A stretch of DNA of 51,601 bases, taken from contig JAFZFQ010000049.1 of NCBI GenBank assembly GCA_017555825.1, positions 1 through 51,601 of the forward strand. The letters are read 5' to 3'. Numbering within the stretch: position 1 is the first letter of the stretch; each line of letters starts with the position of its first letter. This DNA comes from Bacteroidaceae bacterium (GTDB lineage: Bacteria > Bacteroidota > Bacteroidia > Bacteroidales > Barnesiellaceae_A). A program made the translations under genes and the position numbers. Shown here piece by piece: positions 25,662 to 34,920 of this stretch. Below the pieces are notes generated by a model. The model made no database searches. It was given only the letters and a program-made list of their open reading frames with translations, and was not told the DNA's origin.

Positions 25662-25734
25662 TATAGACATGATATACCATATATACATTATAATATACGG
25701 TATTTATCACGATTTATTGCCTCGACCACCTCAT

Positions 25735-26964
25735 TTAGCGGTCAACTCGCCACAACAGCGAGCTATCGCCATAACTCAAGAAGCGAAAATCGTGCGACAA
25801 AGCATAGTCGTAGATGGTATGCCAATCGCCGGCAACAAAGGCCGAGACAAGCAACAAAAGTGTACTGCGAGGTTGGTGAAAATTGGTAACAATGCCATCG
25901 ACCATGCGAAACTTATAGCCCGGCACAATAATAATGCGAGTAGCACTTACTAAGCGGTCGGCTCCCGTGCGGTCGAGATAATCGAGCAGGAGTTGCATCG
26001 CCTCGGCACGCGACAAGTCGGGATTATCGCCATAGGGCGCCCACTGTTGCACGCGCAACTCCTCGGCCGTAGCTTGCGGATTGCGATAGAGCGACAAAGC
26101 GATATAATAGAGACTCTCAAGTGTACGTACCGATGTTGTACCCACTGCCACCACTCGGCGCTCGCTGTGACAAAGCTGCTCGATGAGGGTACGCGACACC
26201 GAAATATACTCGGTGTGCATCTCGTGCATGTCTATCGTATCGCTCTTGACAGGCTTGAATGTTCCCGCGCCCACATGTAGCGTCAGCTCATGGGTAGGTA
26301 TACCCTTGGCACGCACAGCATCGAGCACAGCAGGAGTAAAGTGCAAGCCCGCAGTAGGAGCTGCCACCGAGCCCTCTATCTTGGAATAGACTGTTTGATA
26401 GGTCGTCTTGTCACTCTCCTCGGTAGCGCGATTGAGATAGGGCGGAATGGGCAACTCACCCAGCATCTCCAACAACTCACCAAAGGTTATAGAGTTATCA
26501 TCCCACGCGAACTCCACCTCAAAGCCATCGCCATGTTGCGCTATGCGAGTGGCCGAGAGTGTCACCTCGCGACCCGCATGGGTAAATGTAAGGCACAGCG
26601 CCCCCTCCTTCCACTTCTTGGCATTACCTATAAGGCACACCCAGCGACACGAGTGCGTGCTCTGTAGCGACATGGCGTAATCGACCGGCGCAAGAGGCTC
26701 AAGACAAAATATCTCGATAATAGCACCCGTAGCCTTGCGAAAGTGCATACGCGCTTGTATTACACGCGTATTGTTAAAGAACAACATCACATCGTCGGGC
26801 AGTTGCGCGGGTAAAGAGGCAAATGTATGACACTCAATATCGCCACCTTTATAAACAAGCAGTTGCGAACTGTCGCGTTGCGCAAGCGGAAACTTAGCTA
26901 TACGCTCATCGGGCAACGGATAATCATACTCCTCTATACGTATATTTCGGGCATCAAGCATCAT
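25735..26964 (-). CDS. queA: S-adenosylmethionine:tRNA ribosyltransferase-isomerase
   Basis: QueA transfers the ribosyl part of SAM to preQ1 in tRNA (anticodon GUN) to form epoxyqueuosine. Family blocks include YDYPLPDERIAKFPLAQRDSS, FFNNTRVIQAR, TAGLHFTP, LHVGAGTFKPV and MHTEYISV. The length of 409 residues is longer than the ~345 of Escherichia coli, as is common in Bacteroidota. tRNA-Asp(GUC), one of its substrates, is encoded immediately upstream on the same strand. The promoter candidate at 26991-26998 gives a short leader. porE follows after about 70 bases without an obvious terminator. Confidence 0.95.
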   Translation of the reverse strand: MMLDARNIRIEEYDYPLPDERIAKFPLAQRDSSQLLVYKGGDIECHTFASLPAQLPDDVMLFFNNTRVIQARMHFRKATGAIIEIFCLEPLAPVDYAMSLQSTHSCRWVCLIGNAKKWKEGALCLTFTHAGREVTLSATRIAQHGDGFEVEFAWDDNSITFGELLEMLGELPIPPYLNRATEESDKTTYQTVYSKIEGSVAAPTAGLHFTPAVLDAVRAKGIPTHELTLHVGAGTFKPVKSDTIDMHEMHTEYISVSRTLIEQLCHSERRVVAVGTTSVRTLESLYYIALSLYRNPQATAEELRVQQWAPYGDNPDLSRAEAMQLLLDYLDRTGADRLVSATRIIIVPGYKFRMVDGIVTNFHQPRSTLLLLVSAFVAGDWHTIYDYALSHDFRFLSYGDSSLLWRVDR

Positions 26965-26990
26965 CTTTCAAGCATTTGTTTTCTATACTG

Positions 26991-26998
26991 CAAATGTA
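26991..26998 (-). promoter_or_regulatory. candidate -7 element of queA
   Basis: Minus strand TACATTTG at 26998-26991 fits TAnnTTTG exactly and lies 27 bases upstream of the queA ATG. No TTG is found at the right distance upstream. Confidence 0.45.
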
Positions 26999-27072
26999 CA
27001 AATTATTATAGAACCTACTACCGACCCAACATCAGATTATGGAGCACGCAGGTCAAAAAGTAGACAAAACAA

Positions 27073-27101
27073 AAAAGCTTCGAGGAGAACTCGAAGCTTT
27101 T
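27073..27101 (-). terminator. intrinsic terminator of tRNA-Asp
   Basis: A perfect 12-bp stem (AAAAGCTTCGAG with CTCGAAGCTTTT) and a GAGAA loop, starting three bases beyond the tRNA 3' end. The minus strand continues TTGTTTTGTC. Confidence 0.85.
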
Positions 27102-27103
27102 CG

Positions 27104-27177
27104 CGGTGCGTACGGGACTCGAACCCGTGACCCCATGCGTGACAGGCATGTATTCTAACCAACTGAACTAACGCACC
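27104..27177 (-). tRNA. trnD: tRNA-Asp (anticodon GUC)
   Basis: A 74-base cloverleaf without encoded CCA. The acceptor stem GGTGCGT (27177-27171) pairs with ACGCACC (27111-27105), with discriminator G at 27104. The anticodon arm is CATGC-CTGTCAC-GCATG, giving anticodon GTC. The T-arm sequence GGGTTCGAGTCCC is canonical. It is preceded by a consensus promoter and followed by a terminator, so it is a stand-alone tRNA gene. Confidence 0.97.
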
Positions 27178-27223
27178 AATTTCAAAATTTAAACCAGAGA
27201 ACGTTTTCTCCTTTTTTGCGATG

Positions 27224-27254
27224 CAAAGGTAAGAGGTTTTTCTGAATTACACAA
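27224..27254 (-). promoter_or_regulatory. promoter of tRNA-Asp
   Basis: Minus strand: TTG at 27254-27252, a 20-base spacer, then TACCTTTG at 27231-27224, an exact match. The start would lie about 40 bases before the mature tRNA 5' end. Confidence 0.7.
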
Positions 27255-27391
27255 GAGTTTGCACAAAATATTTTTACAAAAAATATCGCTTCAAAGATAC
27301 AATACTAATACTCAATGCTTTGCAAAATATACAAACAAAACATTTTATTACTCTCACACATTAAATAAATGTAAATATAGGATAGAAAGGC

Positions 27392-27420
27392 TTTGATATC
27401 AATAATTATTCGTACTTTTG
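27392..27420 (+). promoter_or_regulatory. promoter of the class A penicillin-binding protein
   Basis: TTTG at 27392-27395, a 17-base spacer (slightly short), then TACTTTTG at 27413-27420, which fits TAnnTTTG. The ATG is 50 bases downstream. Confidence 0.6.
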
Positions 27421-27470
27421 CTATCAGGTATTTTATGCCTTGTAGCAAACTTACATAAACAAAAGAGAAC

Positions 27471-29843
27471 ATGGCAACTAAAAAGAATAAAACAAACAGC
27501 AAAGCATCATCACATATCATCAGAATTCTCTGGATCGTCTTTGTAGCCGCCATCCTATCGGTCACAATGTTGTTCGTGGCCATTTTCCAAGGTTGGCTGG
27601 GTTATATGCCCCCTATCGAAGACTTGCAGAACCCCAAGGACAAGTTTGCATCGGAAATATACTCGGACGATGGCAAGGTATTGGGCCGTTTCTACCAGAG
27701 TCGCAACAACCGTGTGTATGTAGACTATGGCGAAATATCGCCGCACCTCATCGAGGCACTCATCGCAACCGAGGACGAGCGCTTTGCCGAGCACTGCGGT
27801 ATTGACTTCCGTGCACTGATGCGTGCCATTGTAAAACGCGGCATCCTTATGCAGAAGAGCGCCGGTGGTGGTAGTACCATCACACAACAATTGTCCAAGC
27901 TACTATATTCGCCCAAAGCAGGTAGCGTGGTAGAACGCCTTGTGCAGAAGCCTCAAGAGTGGGTAATAGCCACAAAATTGGAGCGTTACTATACCAAGGA
28001 AGAGATTATAAACATGTACCTCAACCACTTCGACTTCCTCAACAACGCCGTGGGTATACAATCGGCAGCTCAAGTATATTTCAACAAATACGCCAAAGAG
28101 CTCAGCATCGAGGAGTCGGCGACATTGGTGGGCATGTGTAAGAATCCCTCATTATACAATCCCCGTCGATTTAATGAGCGCACACGCGGACGTCGCAATG
28201 TGGTACTCTCACAAATGCGCAAAGCCGGCTACATAACCAAGGCCGAGTGCGACTCATTGCAACAACTGCCACTCGAACTCGACTTCCGCTTGGTTGACCA
28301 CAAAGAGGGCCCTGCCCCCTACTTCCGCGAGCGCATACGCATGATGCTTACCGCCAAGAAGCCCGAGCGTGACAACTATGCCGGCTGGGAATATCAACAA
28401 TATGTCAACGACTCGATTGCCTGGGAAAACAACCCTGCATACGGTTGGTGCGAGAAAAACCGCAAGCCCGATGGCAGCAAATACAACATCTATAGCGATG
28501 GATTGAAGATATATACCGGTATAGACTCGCGCATGCAAGCCTACGCCGAGCAGGCTGTGCGCGAACATGTTGCCGAGTATCTACAACCCCGTTTCTCAAG
28601 AGAAAAGAGAGGTCGCAGCTATGCCCCATTCTCGCAAGACATACCCGCCGACCAACGCCAGTCGATACTTGAACGCGACATGCGCAACAGCGAGCGCTAT
28701 CGCAATATGAAAAAAGCCGGTCACAGCAAGGAAGAGATTATCAAAGCCTTCAACACACCGATTGAGACCGAGTTGTTTACCTACAACGGATTTGTAGACA
28801 CCATCATTACCCCGATGGACTCTATCAAGTATACCAAGGCATTCTTGCGCAACGGATTTGTAGCGATGGACCCGTTTACCGGCAAGATAAAGGCATACGT
28901 GGGAGGCCCTGAGTTTTCACAATTCCAATACGACATGGCAGGAGTGGGCCGCAGACAGATTGGTTCTACCATCAAGCCCTTCCTTTACACCTTGGCGATG
29001 GAAGAGGGCTTTACACCCAACTCTAAGTTGCTCAACGAGCAACCCATATTCCACCTACCCAATGGCGATGTGTGGGAACCCCGCAACACCGGCAAGACCC
29101 GTATAGGCGAGATGGTACCCCTGAGCTGGGCATTGAGCACATCAAACAACTGGATATCGGCACGCCTCATCGATCAACTCTCGCCCGAGAGCTTGGTGCG
29201 CATCATGCGCTCGTTTGGTATCACCAGCCGCATCGACCCCGTGCTATCGCTATGCTTGGGTAGTGTCGAAATATCGGTCGAGGAGATGACAGCCGCCTAC
29301 ACCGCCTTTGCCAACAACGGTGTGCGCGTGAGCCCCATCTATGTTACCCGCATTGAAGACAACCACGGCAATATCATAGCCGAGTTTACGCCTCAATTTA
29401 CCGAGGTATTCAGCGAACGAGCCTATAACCGCATCGTACCCATTTTGCGTAGTGTAATCGACGAGGGAACAGGTGGTCGCATACGCTTCCGCTACAACAT
29501 AACCGCCGAAATGGGAGGTAAGACAGGTACTACCAACGACATGTCCGACGGATGGTTTATGTCGTTCACCCCCAATCTTGTCACCGGCACATGGGTGGGT
29601 GGCGAAGACCCCAGCATACACTTCGACAATATGAGCGATGGTCAAGGTGCAAGCCTTGCACTACCCATTGCAGGTATTTTCTACCAAAAGGTATTCCGCG
29701 ACCGCGACTTGCAGTTGGAAGGATATGTCGAGACACTTGAGTTTGACTATCCCGAGATAAAAGACGATATGGTCGAGGAGATCATTATCGAACACGTTCC
29801 GCAAGAGAGTATGGAACAAGCCATTGAAGGAATTTTTGAATAA
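27471..29843 (+). CDS. mrcA: bifunctional class A penicillin-binding protein (PBP1A-like)
   Basis: A 790-residue peptidoglycan synthase. A short cytoplasmic part and one membrane helix (about 17-40) are followed by a GT51 glycosyltransferase domain with EDERF (101-105) and GGGSTITQQLSK (132-143). The transpeptidase domain has S499-TI-K502 (GSTIKPF), S558-N-N560 and K684-TG-T687 (GGKTGTTND), so both activities should be intact. A linker of about 130 residues between the two domains contains a charged helical segment (about 370-425). It polymerises and crosslinks peptidoglycan in the periplasm. An antiporter gene follows after 21 bases, probably in the same transcript. Confidence 0.95.
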   Translation: MATKKNKTNSKASSHIIRILWIVFVAAILSVTMLFVAIFQGWLGYMPPIEDLQNPKDKFASEIYSDDGKVLGRFYQSRNNRVYVDYGEISPHLIEALIATEDERFAEHCGIDFRALMRAIVKRGILMQKSAGGGSTITQQLSKLLYSPKAGSVVERLVQKPQEWVIATKLERYYTKEEIINMYLNHFDFLNNAVGIQSAAQVYFNKYAKELSIEESATLVGMCKNPSLYNPRRFNERTRGRRNVVLSQMRKAGYITKAECDSLQQLPLELDFRLVDHKEGPAPYFRERIRMMLTAKKPERDNYAGWEYQQYVNDSIAWENNPAYGWCEKNRKPDGSKYNIYSDGLKIYTGIDSRMQAYAEQAVREHVAEYLQPRFSREKRGRSYAPFSQDIPADQRQSILERDMRNSERYRNMKKAGHSKEEIIKAFNTPIETELFTYNGFVDTIITPMDSIKYTKAFLRNGFVAMDPFTGKIKAYVGGPEFSQFQYDMAGVGRRQIGSTIKPFLYTLAMEEGFTPNSKLLNEQPIFHLPNGDVWEPRNTGKTRIGEMVPLSWALSTSNNWISARLIDQLSPESLVRIMRSFGITSRIDPVLSLCLGSVEISVEEMTAAYTAFANNGVRVSPIYVTRIEDNHGNIIAEFTPQFTEVFSERAYNRIVPILRSVIDEGTGGRIRFRYNITAEMGGKTGTTNDMSDGWFMSFTPNLVTGTWVGGEDPSIHFDNMSDGQGASLALPIAGIFYQKVFRDRDLQLEGYVETLEFDYPEIKDDMVEEIIIEHVPQESMEQAIEGIFE

Positions 29844-29864
29844 CACAACACTATAATTTTTATT

Positions 29865-30827
29865 ATGACAATTGTACTTATGATTGTTGGCCTTGCGCTA
29901 TTGCTTATAGGAGCCAACTATCTCACCGAAGGAGCCTCGGCCATAGCCAAGCGATTTGGCATTTCCGAGTTTGTTATCGGACTCACCATCGTAGCAGTGG
30001 GCACATCGGCGCCCGAGTTTGTGGTAAGTCTCATCTCAACATTCAACGGCAGTACCGATGTGGCGATTGGTAATATATTAGGTTCGAACATTTTTAATGC
30101 CTTGATGATATTGGGCGTTACGGCACTTATACGCCCCATCCGCATCGAGCACAACACATTATCGCGCGACATTCCGTTTGGCCTATTGGCAGCCGTAGTC
30201 TTGGCTATATCGGGTCTTGACGCATGGCTCAACGGCGAGTCGGGCATCATTACACGCAGCGAGGGTATGCTCATGCTATGCTTCTTGGTTGTTTTTATGG
30301 TCTATTCATTTATTACAGCCAAGCGCGACGAAGCACCTGCCGAGGCATCGACAATAGAAACTCCCACAAAGAAACGCCCCATCTGGCTTGAGATAGTAAT
30401 GATAGGCGGCGGTCTTGCCGGACTTATATACGGCGGTGACCTTTTCCTCGAATATGCTGTAATCTTCGCCCGCGACATGGGTATGTCGGAGGCCGTAATC
30501 GCCGTTACCCTCATGGCCGGTGGTACTTCTATGCCCGAGCTCATCACCTGCGTGATAGCAGCAAGCAAAAACAAAGGTCAAATGGCGCTGGGTAATGTAA
30601 TCGGCTCGAATATATCAAACATATTTCTCATCTTGGGCACATGCGCTACAGTGTCACCCCTACAGTTGGGCAACATTCTCCCCATCGACCTCATAATCCT
30701 CGTAGGGGCATCGCTCATCATTGCTGTAACGGCTTTCACCTTCCGTCGCAACGAGATAGACCGCACAGAGGGCGTCATCTTTGCGCTATTATATATCTCA
30801 TACATCATCTACCTGCTCATGCGATAG
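29865..30827 (+). CDS. cation/Ca2+ antiporter (CaCA family, YrbG-like)
   Basis: A 320-residue membrane protein with ten predicted helices and the two alpha-repeats of the family in inverted arrangement: GTSAPEFVVSL (residues about 46-56) and GGTSMPELITCVIA (about 222-235). Each carries the ion-binding Glu. IGNILGSNIFN and LGNVIGSNISN follow the repeats. It exchanges Ca2+ for Na+ or H+ across the inner membrane; which counter-ion is used cannot be read. It lies 21 bases after the penicillin-binding protein gene and is followed by a strong terminator. Confidence 0.92.
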   Translation: MTIVLMIVGLALLLIGANYLTEGASAIAKRFGISEFVIGLTIVAVGTSAPEFVVSLISTFNGSTDVAIGNILGSNIFNALMILGVTALIRPIRIEHNTLSRDIPFGLLAAVVLAISGLDAWLNGESGIITRSEGMLMLCFLVVFMVYSFITAKRDEAPAEASTIETPTKKRPIWLEIVMIGGGLAGLIYGGDLFLEYAVIFARDMGMSEAVIAVTLMAGGTSMPELITCVIAASKNKGQMALGNVIGSNISNIFLILGTCATVSPLQLGNILPIDLIILVGASLIIAVTAFTFRRNEIDRTEGVIFALLYISYIIYLLMR

Positions 30828-30853
30828 GAGCAAAATCTATCTACAATATATGG

Positions 30854-30883
30854 CGAGGCGCAACAGGTTTCTGTTGCGCCTCG
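30854..30883 (+). terminator. intrinsic terminator after the antiporter gene
   Basis: A perfect 13-bp stem (CGAGGCGCAACAG with CTGTTGCGCCTCG), GTTT loop, then TTTGGTTTT on the plus strand. It may also act on dnaE transcripts arriving from the other side. Confidence 0.85.
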
Positions 30884-30944
30884 TTTGGTTTTGAGACACC
30901 CTCCCTAATATCAAAAACAAAAGGTTTACTACTACAATATCGCT

Positions 30945-33900
30945 CTATGATATCTTGAACTCTATAGGCGAGGCATCCCAATCCTTGAGGAACTCTACAA
31001 GCTCACGAGTAAGCTGACACTTACGGCGCGAGCGCATAGATACTTGACGGCCTATCTTCTCGTCGATAATACGGAAAGTTACATCGACACCGTTGTGCGG
31101 ATTCTCGACCATATTCTCCGACAATGACTCGATAAAGGCCGGAGTGAAGGCCTCCAACGACAATGTCATAGCAAGCTTCGAGAAGAGTTTGCCTTGCAAG
31201 TCGGCAAGCAGGTCGATAGAGCGTATCACCATGTTTATATTGTCATTGTAACGACTGCGCTCGTATGTTGCTCGCACCATGATAAAGGTGGTGCTACCTG
31301 TACGACCGAAGTTGGCATATTTGACATAATCGCGACCAAACAAAGGTATCTCGTCCGAACCGGTATAATCTTCGATTTTAAGGAAGGCATAGGGATTGCC
31401 ATTCTTACCCACTTTCTCGCGATAGCCCACTATAACACCGCCGAAAGTAATCTCTTTGCCGATGAGTTCTGCACGGTTTTTAAGGTCGACCATGCGGGTG
31501 TTACAAGCATAATCAAGTTCGAGCTTATATGGGTCGAGCGGGTGTGCCGAGAGATAGAGTCCCACAAGATTTTTCTCGCGCTCGAGGCGGGTTATTTGAG
31601 GCTCTTCAACCACATCAGGCACTTGAGGCTTGGCAGTAGTCGACTCCATCACAGCATCGCCCCACAGCGAGGTTACTTGCGAGGCGCGGTCGCTCTGCAC
31701 CCGTTGTCCATAGCGCACCAATGTATCGACAAAGCTCACCTCACCCTCGGCTACGGGCAAGAAGTTCTCGCGTTTTATCTCGACAAAGCTATCGAACGCA
31801 CCGGCCGTAGCCAATGACTCGATAGTCTTTTTACCACAAGCCGAGAGGTTTACACGCTCGACAAAGTCGAATATAGATGTATAGTTGCCATTCTTCTCAC
31901 GCTCAGCAATAATCGCCGTAACAGCAGCCTCGCCCACGCCCTTGATAGCACCCATACCAAAGCGTATATCGCCACGCTTGTTTACCGAGAACTTGAGCTG
32001 ACTCTCGTTGACATCGGGACCCAAAACCTGAATCTTCATAGCCTTACACTCACTCATAAACTTGGTTACGTCGGTTATATCCGACAAGTTGCGACTGAGC
32101 ACTGCGGCCATATACTCCGATGGATAGTTGGCCTTGAGATAGGCTGTCTGGAAGGCTACCCATGAGTAGCATGTGGCGTGACTCTTGTTGAAAGCGTATG
32201 AAGCAAACTTCTCCCAGTCACCCCAAATCTTCTCCAGCACATCTTCTTGATAGTCGTGTTTCTTACCGCCGTTGATAAACTTGGGCTTCAACTCATCGAG
32301 CTTATCTTTGAGCTTCTTACCCATCGCCTTGCGCAATGCATCCGACTCACCACGGGTAAAGTCAGCCAAGAGACGCGACAGCAACATGACCTGCTCTTGA
32401 TACACGGTGATGCCGTATGTATCCTTGAGATACTTCTCCATGATGGGAATATCGTAGGTGATGGGCTCACGACCATGCTTACGGGCAATGAATTGAGGTA
32501 TATAGTCCATAGGGCCCGGACGATAGAGGGCATTCATGGCAATAAGATCTTCGAAGGTAGAGGGTTGCAACTCGCGCAAGTACTTTTGCATACCCGGCGA
32601 CTCAAATTGGAATGTACCGGTAGTGCGACCCTCGCAATAGAGCTTATAAGTGGCAGGGTCATCGATAGGGATATTGTCGATATCTATCTCTATACCCGAA
32701 CGCAAGCGAATATTCTCAACAGCCTCCTTGATAATCGAAAGGGTTTTCAAGCCAAGGAAGTCCATCTTAATCATACCGGTATCCTCGATCACACTACCCT
32801 CGTATTGTGTTACAAGCATTTTCTCGCCCGTGGTCTTGTCATCGGCTGTACTCACAGGCACCCAATCGGTAATGTCGTCACGACCGATAATTACACCACA
32901 AGCGTGTACACCGGTGTTGCGCACATTACCCTCAAGCATCTGAGCATAACGCATGGTATCGGCAATCTTTTGGTCGGGGCTATCGCAAGCTTCACGCAAC
33001 TCGGCTACCGACGCAATACAGTTTTTCAAGTTCATCTTCAAGGGCTTGCCATCAACCTCGGGCAGACGGTCGGGTATGAGCTTGGTGAGACGGTCGCTCT
33101 CGGGGATGGGCACTTTCTGCACACGGGCCACGTCTTTAATGGCCAACTTGGTAGCCATAGTACCATAGGTGATAATGTGTGCCACCTTCTCATAACCATA
33201 TTTCTCTGTCACCCAATTGAGCACCAAACCACGACCATCGTCGTCAAAGTCGATATCAATATCGGGCAGAGAGATACGGTCGGGGTTGAGAAAACGCTCA
33301 AACAGCAAGTCGTACTTAATGGGGTCTATCTGTGTGATACCCAAGCAATAGGCCACACACGACCCGGCCGCCGAGCCACGACCCGGACCTACCGAAACAC
33401 CCATATCGCGTGCCGCTGCAATGAAGTCTTGCACAATGAGGAAGTAGCCAGGGAAACCCATCGTCTTCATAATGTGCAACTCAAAGGTCATGCGCTCCAT
33501 AATCTCGTCGGAGAGAGGCATAGGATAGCGCTTGGCAGCGCCATCAAAGGCGAGTTTCTTCAAGTAATCGGCCTCAAGTTTTATGCGATAGAGCTTATCA
33601 TAACCACCCAGTTTTTCGATTTTATCGCGAGCCTTCTCCTCGCTGAGTACCACCTCGCCATTTTCGTTGCGGGTAAACTCGTTAAAGAGATCTTCCTCGG
33701 TAAATTGCTTGCGGTAGCCCTCCTCGGTACCAAACTCCTCGGGAATGGCAAAGGTGGGCATAATGGGGGCATGGTCGATAGAGTAGAACTCTACCTTATC
33801 GACAATCTCTATCGTATTGGTCATCGCCTCGGGAATGTCACCAAAGACAGCAGCCATCTCCTCGCGGGTCTTGAACCACTCTTGCTTACTATAGAGCATG

Positions 33901-34757
33901 CGGTTGGGGTCGTCAAGATCTTTTCCCGTATTAAGGCAAATAAGACGATCGTGCGCCTCGGCATTCTCTTCGTTTACGAAGTGAACGTCGTTGGTACATA
34001 TCAACTTTATATCGTTGCGTCGAGCTATAGCTATAAGATGCTCCTCAACCTCCTTTTGTCTATCATATACATCGTGAGCCGCGCGGGGCACTGTAGCCTT
34101 GTGGCGTTGCAACTCAATGTAGTAGTCGTCACCCCATATACTCTTGAACCACTTGGCAGCCTCCTCGGCAGCAGCGATGTCATTATTCATGATTTTCTGC
34201 GGCAACTCACCACCCAAGCAGGCCGAGCAGACGATAAGTCCCTCGTGGTGCTTTTCCAATTGCTCCTTATCGGTACGCGGGTGATAATAGTATCCATCGG
34301 TCCACGCCTTCGACACAATCTTGATAAGGTTCTTATAACCCTTCAAGTTCTTGGCCAGCAAGATAAGGTGCCAACCCTTGTCGGTGCGTTGCTCCATAGA
34401 TGTGTGAGCCACATATACCTCGCAACCCAATATAGGCTTAAAGATTTTTTTCTCCTCGGCCTCAAGTTCGGCACGACAATCGGCTATGGCTTTGTCTCTA
34501 TCTTCCACCTCTTCCTTACCTTCCTCCAATGCAGCGAGGCGCTTTTGCAAGGCTTTGATATTATCCTTGGTCTTGCCATTCTTCTTTTTTACATAATTGA
34601 AGAACTCTTTGATACCAAACATATTGCCGTGATCGGTAAGAGCCATACCGGGCTGACCATCCTTTACAGCCTTATCGACAAGTGCGGGGATTGAGGCCTG
34701 TCCGTCGAGCACCGAGAATTGCGAGTGAACATGAAGGTGTACAAAAGGGAGTTGCAT
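30945..34757 (-). CDS. dnaE: DNA polymerase III alpha subunit
   Basis: A 1270-residue replicative polymerase. The N-terminal PHP domain starts FVHLHVHSQFSVLDG. It is interrupted at about residues 55-105 by a charged coiled-coil-like insertion (KALQKRLAALEEGKEEVEDRD) before resuming at FKPILGCEVYVAH. The palm carries PGRGSAAGS and the catalytic Asp residues in PDIDIDFDDDGR. Later come the thumb and fingers (GRTTGTFQFES, YQEQVMLLSRLLADFTRG), a helix-hairpin-helix part (GMGAIKGVGEAAV), an OB fold (ITFGGVIVGYREKVGKNG) and a C-terminal tail. It has no proofreading exonuclease domain, as expected for DnaE. It synthesises the chromosome with the beta clamp. It stands alone with a near-consensus -7 element (TATCTTTA at 34819-34812). 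Confidence 0.97.
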   Translation of the reverse strand: MQLPFVHLHVHSQFSVLDGQASIPALVDKAVKDGQPGMALTDHGNMFGIKEFFNYVKKKNGKTKDNIKALQKRLAALEEGKEEVEDRDKAIADCRAELEAEEKKIFKPILGCEVYVAHTSMEQRTDKGWHLILLAKNLKGYKNLIKIVSKAWTDGYYYHPRTDKEQLEKHHEGLIVCSACLGGELPQKIMNNDIAAAEEAAKWFKSIWGDDYYIELQRHKATVPRAAHDVYDRQKEVEEHLIAIARRNDIKLICTNDVHFVNEENAEAHDRLICLNTGKDLDDPNRMLYSKQEWFKTREEMAAVFGDIPEAMTNTIEIVDKVEFYSIDHAPIMPTFAIPEEFGTEEGYRKQFTEEDLFNEFTRNENGEVVLSEEKARDKIEKLGGYDKLYRIKLEADYLKKLAFDGAAKRYPMPLSDEIMERMTFELHIMKTMGFPGYFLIVQDFIAAARDMGVSVGPGRGSAAGSCVAYCLGITQIDPIKYDLLFERFLNPDRISLPDIDIDFDDDGRGLVLNWVTEKYGYEKVAHIITYGTMATKLAIKDVARVQKVPIPESDRLTKLIPDRLPEVDGKPLKMNLKNCIASVAELREACDSPDQKIADTMRYAQMLEGNVRNTGVHACGVIIGRDDITDWVPVSTADDKTTGEKMLVTQYEGSVIEDTGMIKMDFLGLKTLSIIKEAVENIRLRSGIEIDIDNIPIDDPATYKLYCEGRTTGTFQFESPGMQKYLRELQPSTFEDLIAMNALYRPGPMDYIPQFIARKHGREPITYDIPIMEKYLKDTYGITVYQEQVMLLSRLLADFTRGESDALRKAMGKKLKDKLDELKPKFINGGKKHDYQEDVLEKIWGDWEKFASYAFNKSHATCYSWVAFQTAYLKANYPSEYMAAVLSRNLSDITDVTKFMSECKAMKIQVLGPDVNESQLKFSVNKRGDIRFGMGAIKGVGEAAVTAIIAEREKNGNYTSIFDFVERVNLSACGKKTIESLATAGAFDSFVEIKRENFLPVAEGEVSFVDTLVRYGQRVQSDRASQVTSLWGDAVMESTTAKPQVPDVVEEPQITRLEREKNLVGLYLSAHPLDPYKLELDYACNTRMVDLKNRAELIGKEITFGGVIVGYREKVGKNGNPYAFLKIEDYTGSDEIPLFGRDYVKYANFGRTGSTTFIMVRATYERSRYNDNINMVIRSIDLLADLQGKLFSKLAMTLSLEAFTPAFIESLSENMVENPHNGVDVTFRIIDEKIGRQVSMRSRRKCQLTRELVEFLKDWDASPIEFKIS

Positions 34758-34920
34758 ATATCGTGTTTTAATGGGGTGTAACTTGGTTTTTCACAAATGT
34801 TTTTGGTGCAATAAAGATACGCATTATAGGGCAAGAATAAAAGCGAAAAAGAGAAAAAAACACACAGCGAAACATTCATTTCAAGTTGTTTTCTGTGTAT
34901 CAGCGGCATTGGCACTATTG

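Noticed and set aside
24525..25889. 454-codon plus-strand frame
   Set aside because: Antisense shadow of the PorE-like gene and of the end of queA.
27104..27177. tRNA-Asp as an integration site
   Set aside because: No integrase gene and no repeated tRNA 3' end were found nearby; both flanks are housekeeping genes.
32247..34694. 815-codon plus-strand frame opposite dnaE
   Set aside because: Unusually long, but it mirrors dnaE codon structure, has no recognisable domains or start context, and dnaE is certain.
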